From positions 63,019,728 through 63,083,727 of the forward strand of contig CM058236.1 of the NCBI GenBank assembly GCA_030180135.1: 64,000 nt of DNA. The letters are read 5' to 3'. The notes beneath the pieces are model-generated. The model was not told the DNA's origin and did not search any database. It saw nothing but the letters and a program-made list of their open reading frames with translations. A program made the position numbers and the translations under genes. Below are positions 59,152-64,000 of this stretch, in pieces; the stretch's first letter is position 1, and each line of letters begins with the position of its first letter. This DNA comes from Orychophragmus violaceus (Eukaryota > Streptophyta > Magnoliopsida > Brassicales > Brassicaceae).

Positions 59152-62100
59152 TGACTACAACAAGCACACAAAACACATTCTCAATCCGGTATGTTCTCGA
59201 CAAGGAGAAGCTGACTGGAACGAACTTCCTGACGTGGTCAAGGAACTTGAGGCTGGTCCTCAAGCAGGAGAAGAAGGAATATGTCCTTCGTGATCACCTC
59301 CCCGAGAGGCCTCCTAACAATGCCGCCAGGAATCTGCATAATGCTTGGGAAAAGCATTCGTCAGATGAAAATGATGTCTATTGCCTGATGTTGGCGACCA
59401 TGACTCCTGAGCTGCAAATGCAGTTCGAGAGTGTGCTGTCGCCCATCGAGATAATGGCAAGCCTGAAATCGCTTTTTCAGGAGCAGGCAAGGACTGAGAG
59501 GTTCCAGACAGTTAAGAACCTCTTGGACTGTAAGATGGCTGCAAATGCGGCAGTGAGTCCTCATGTCTTGAAGATGATGGGTTATCTCGATCATCTTCAG
59601 AAACTCGACTGCCCTATCAGCCAGGAACTTGCCTGCGACATCGTTCTGCAGTCTTTACCTGCAAGCTATGATCAGTTCATCCTGAACTTCAATATGCATG
59701 GCTTGAGTAAGACATTGCCTGAGCTTCACGGAATGCTCAAGACTGCAGAGCCCAACTTGAGGAAAGCCAAGGACCCCAACGTGCTTATGGTGCAAAAGGG
59801 CAAGGGCTTTAAGAAATCCTCTACCAAGGACAAGGGAAAGGCTAAGGCTGTTCAAGACTCAGACAAGGACACGCCAAAGCCCAAGCCCAAGTCCAAGGCT
59901 GGGCCTACTGACATCTGTAGGTTCTGCAAAGAACCAGGGCATTGGAGGAGAGAATGTAAGAAATTCCTGGAAGGTCTAAAGGAATTAAAGAAGAAGACTC
60001 TGGAGACTTCTTCATCAGGTATTTTTGTTATAGAAGTTAATACAACTACTTCTGATAATACCTCATGGGTTATGATACTGGTTGTGGGGCTCATATTTGT
60101 ACTAATATGCAGGCACTCAGCAACAGTAGGAGGCTGAAGCAAGGACAAGTGGAGCTACGAGTTGGGAATGGAGCGAAAGTTCCTGCACTAGCTGTAGGCA
60201 CATACTTGTTGTCTTTACCTTCGGGATTGGTTTTAGAACTCAATAATTGTTATTTTGTACCTGCGATAAGCAGAAATATTATTTCAATTTCATTGTTGGA
60301 TTTGGAAGGTTATGATTTTTCAGTTAAGAATAAATTATGTTCCTTCAATCGCAACAATTTGTTCTATGGTTGTGCCCCTCTTACGAATGGGCTTTACATA
60401 CTTGATCAATCCGCGCCAATTTATAACATTAATACCAAACGGTTCAAACCTAATGAGGAGAACCGAACGTTTCTATGGCATTGTCGTTTAGGGCACATCA
60501 GTGAGAAACGCATTAAGAGGCTCGATTCGAATGGACTTCTTGGCTCATTTGACTTTGAGTCATGTGAGAAATGCGAATCATGCCTGATGGGCAAAATGAC
60601 GCGGGCCCCCTTTAATAAACCTAACGAGAGGGCCAGTGACTTATTGGGCCTGATACACACTGATGTGTGTGGCCCAATGTCCACAAATGCAAGAGGAAAC
60701 TATCAGTACTTCATTACCTTCACTGATGATTTCAGTAGGTATGGATATGTTTATTTAATGAAACATAAGTCTGAGTCGTTTGAGAGATTCAGAGAATTCC
60801 AAAATGAAGTACAGAACCAACTTGGCAAAAGCATTAAAGCTCTTCGGTCCGACCGAGGAGGAGAATACTTGAGCCAAGAGTTCAGTGATCATCTAAGAGA
60901 GTGTGGGATAGTTTCCCAACTCACTCCTCCTGGAACACCTCAATGGAATGGTGTGTCTGAGAGGAGGAATCGGACCTTATTGGATATGGTTCGGTCTATG
61001 ATGAGTCACACAGACCTTCCAATATCCCTTTGGGGATATGCTCTGCTCACAGCAGTGTTCACTCTAAATAGAGCGCCATCAAAAGCAGTAGCAAAGACAC
61101 CATATGAATTATGGACTGGAGAAACTCCAGTGCTGTCTTATCTTAGAATTTGGGGTTGTGAAGCCTATGTCAAGAGATTAATCTCTGACAAGCTTACACC
61201 AAAGTCTGATAAATGCTACTTCATTGGTTATCCGAAGGAGACCAAGGCTTATTACTTCTACCTACGTTCCGAGAACAAGATTTTTGTTGCCCGGGATTGT
61301 AACTTTCTTGAGAGGGAGTTTCTCTCTAAGAAAGACAGTGGGAGTAAGGTACTGCTTGAAGAAATTCAAGATGAACAGGATACTGCTCAACCTAATGAGG
61401 AAGAGCAGCAGGAGGACCTACAAGAAATTGTAGAGCCTGAACCTGTAGTACCTGAAGTTCGAAGATCCGGGAGGATCCGTCACGAACCCGAGAGATATCA
61501 AGGATTCCTCGTGACTAACTGTCATGATCTTCTGATCATTGATGGTGATGAACCATCGAACTTCAATCAAGCCATGATGGGCCCAGATTCCTCTAAGTGG
61601 CGTAAGGCCACTGATTCCGAAATGGACTCCATGTCGGTCAACCAAGTGTTTTCGTTGGTTGACTTACCCGCTGGTGTAAAAGCCATCGAGTGCAAATGGA
61701 TCTTCAAGAAGAAGATTGACGTGGATGGAAATGTCCAGATTTATAAAGCCAGGTTGGTGGCAAAAGGTTTCAGACAAGTTCACGGAGTGGATTATGATGA
61801 AACCTATTCCCCAATGGCTATGATGAAATCTATTCGGATTCTACTAGCAACTGCAGCTTTTCATGATTATGAAATTTGGCAGATGGACGTGAAAACCGCA
61901 TTCCTGAATGGAATTCTGGAAGAGGATGTGTATATGACACAACCTGACGGTTACATAGATCCAAAGAATGCTGGGAAAGTATGCAAGCTTCATAAATCCA
62001 TTTATGGATTGAAGCAAGCATCGAGGAGCTGGAATCTTCGTTTTGATGAAGCGATCAAGCAATTTGACTTCATCAGAAACGAAGAAGAACAATGCGTGTA

Positions 62101-63124
62101 TAAGAAAACTAGTGGGAGCAAGATAGTATTTCTTATTCTGTATGTCGATGACATACTGCTTCTCAGAAACGACGTACCAATGCTGAAGTCGGTAAAGGAC
62201 TGGCTTGGAAGTTGTTTTTCCATGAAAGACATGGGTGAAGCCGCATACGTTCTTGGAATCCGGATCTACCGGGATAGATCTAAAAGGCTGATAGGCTTGT
62301 GTCAAGATTCATACATTGACAAAGTCCTGCATAGATTCAGCATGGCAGATTCCAAGAAAGGCTTCACGCCAATGGTACATGGCACAACGCTAAGCAAGAA
62401 GCAGAGCCCTACGACGGCTGCTGAGCTTGAGCGCATGAAGAATATTCCTTATGCATCTGCAATAGGATCTATCATGTATGCCATGATCTGTACTCGTCCT
62501 GATGTTGCTTATGCATTGAGCATGACGAGTAGATACCAGTCAAATCCAGGTGAAAGCCACTGGATTGCCGTCAAGAATATCCTGAAGTATCTAAGACATA
62601 CTAAGGATAAGTTCTTGGTGTACGGCGGAAGTAATGTGCTAGAAGTCAGTGGATTCACAGACGCAAGTTTCCAGACAGACCAAGATGATTTCCGGTCACA
62701 GTCCGGTTATATCTTTTGTCTGAATGGCGGTGCAATCAGTTGGAGAAGCTCCAAGCAAGACACCGTTGCTGATTCCACTACAGAAGCTGAATATATCGCC
62801 GCTTCAGAAGCAGCGAAGGAAGCTGTTTGGATACGAAAGTTCATTATTGAACTAGGTGTGATACCAAATGCGGGTGAGCCTCTGGCACTATTTTGTGATA
62901 ACAATGGTGCTATTGCTCAGGCAAAGGAACCAAGATCACACCAGAAATCCAAGCATGTACTAAGAAGATTTCACTTGATACGTGACATCATTAATAGAAA
63001 GGAAGTCAAGATCAGCCGAGTTCAGACAGATGATAACGTCGCTGATCCATTGACAAAGCCACTCCCAAGGCCTAAGCTCGAGTATCTGACTGAAGCTGTA
63101 GGCATTAGAGACATTGAAATGTAA
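59152..63124 (+). pseudogene. F Copia gag-pol, one frameshift at the protease site
   Basis: ATG at 59152, chosen because it aligns with the E1 start. Gag and CCHC knuckle CRFCKEPGHWRREC (about residue 254) are intact. A one-base deletion at about 60073 lies exactly in the protease active-site motif. The second frame then runs uninterrupted from 60074 to the TAA at 63124: rest of protease, HCRLGHISEKR pre-integrase domain, integrase (HTDVCGPMS, TDDFSRYGY, SDRGGEYLS, WNGVSERRNRT), reverse transcriptase (YVDD at 62141-62152) and RNase H (TRPDVAYALS, DASFQT, STTEAEY, CDNNGAIAQ). No nonsense codon is seen, so it is the youngest-looking coding sequence of the three Copia elements. Confidence 0.93.
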
Positions 63125-63975
63125 TCTAAATTTGAGTGGGAGTATGAGGGCTTTATTTAGTTATTGATATGTTCTTGTAAAACATTTTATGATGTTTAAT
63201 GAAATTATTATTTCAAGATTATTTTAACTGTGATGAAATAATCGTTCCAAAATGATATAAACCATTTTATAGGTCATCGAAGTAAGTGACTTGATCTTGA
63301 GTTATCGAAGTCATTTAGCTTGATAATGAGACCCTATATTTGATAGATGGCTTATATCATCCTGTCCCTAGTCGAAGGTTGTTGAAATTGGAACACCAAC
63401 AACCGCGTGAGACTAGATTGGTATGTGACTTATGACAAAGTCTCAGGATGTCATAGATGCACGGCATCAAAGTCAGTACATAGGTGTATGTTGGGGTACA
63501 TACGACCGGACAAGACCCGCTTATAAGAACTCTTCAGGATATTTATATCTGTGTCATAAGAGATTCTTACTACGACTATAGAGTATAGTCCTTAGACCTG
63601 AGTTCGCATGCATGTGACTGCACATCAACTGATGCGCTTTGATCATTGTCTAACGCTGTCGTTAAGCGATAGTTATAAGGACCTTGTTTGGGTGTATTAT
63701 GAAATGAGTAGTTTACAGTGATGGAACAAGACGGGATTTGTCCCTCCAATATAAATGGAGTGAATATCTCTAGGCCAATCGGAGATTTGAATACTGGAAA
63801 ATGCATGGCCATGCTCAAACGGACTGTCCCGAGTCGTTTGGATTGTCAGTATCATATCAGAGTCCGATGAACATGATTAGGCTTTATAAGGATGACACTC
63901 ATCTTGCCTTATGACTAATCGAGATATTGAGACAAAAGGATTATGAATACAGAGATTCCAGTACAAGTGAGAGAT
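63125..63975 (+). other. F 3' noncoding region and polypurine tract
   Basis: Starts with a polypurine-like GAGTGGGAG (63134-63142) and ends with AAGTGAGAGA (63965-63974) before the 3' LTR. The content between is conserved in blocks with E1 28295-29115 but noncoding. Confidence 0.65.
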
Positions 63976-64000
63976 TGTTGGAATTATGTCCAGTAATCTC
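63976..64000 (+). repeat. F 3' LTR, first 25 bp
   Basis: TGTTGGAATTATGTCCAGTA and the next five bases are identical to 56966-56990. The window ends here. Confidence 0.9.

Larger units (their letters stand above)
56966..64000 (+). mobile_element. Element F: Copia retrotransposon, nearly intact
   Basis: 5' LTR, tRNA-Met primer site, 1.5-kb leader, gag-pol with one frameshift, 0.85-kb 3' noncoding region, polypurine tract, and the first 25 bases of the 3' LTR, which are identical to the 5' LTR start. Related to E1 and D but a different subfamily. Target duplication and full LTR comparison need sequence beyond the window. Confidence 0.93.

Overview
The window looks like plant nuclear DNA, most likely from a Brassicaceae species. 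The only ordinary host gene is a 17-exon gene whose spliced product matches Arabidopsis UDP-sugar pyrophosphorylase (USP) almost residue for residue. Nearly everything else is nested transposable elements, as in pericentromeric or expanded heterochromatin.

Layout. 1-4860: intact USP gene on the minus strand with its leader and promoter. 5210-5714: fragment of Ty3/gypsy pol. 5715-18439: an old repeat family (called C here), interrupted at 6603-16059 by a LARD-like non-autonomous gypsy element (called T) with 3.3-3.4 kb LTRs; T itself holds two Harbinger-type MITEs in inverted orientation. 18440-31606: a minus-strand Copia element (D) inserted in C with target duplication CAAAG, and inside it a plus-strand Copia element of the same family (E1, 22351-29753, target duplication AGACA) that landed on the start codon of D's gag. 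31607-32562: end of one C LTR, a 136-bp C internal region and the start of the next C LTR. 32563-49124: a four-LTR Athila-like composite (target duplication GTGCA) on the minus strand, made of one unit with gag-pol and one unit with only an Athila ORF1-like gene. 49125-51170: rest of the C LTR. 51171-54900: AT-rich DNA, a LINE-like retroposon with a 17-bp target duplication, a Stowaway-type MITE and a gypsy gag fragment. 54908-56965: a decayed hAT element cut by a third Copia element (F, 56966 to beyond the window end), which is nearly intact.

The most unusual signal is a small repeat unit made of two 14-16 bp palindromes centred on CGATCG (or one-base variants), whose centres lie 19-23 bp apart, usually 20-22. 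I located about 30 such pairs. They occur only in Copia D/E1 and in the Athila composite, two unrelated superfamilies, in LTRs, leaders, 3' noncoding DNA and inter-domain linkers of coding regions, where they are read in three different frames without stop codons. Homologous positions in the related Copia element F lack them. This resembles a very small mobile or spreading palindromic module. I know of no description of it in plants, but I could not search.

All identities given are by-eye comparisons; no alignments or database searches were run.
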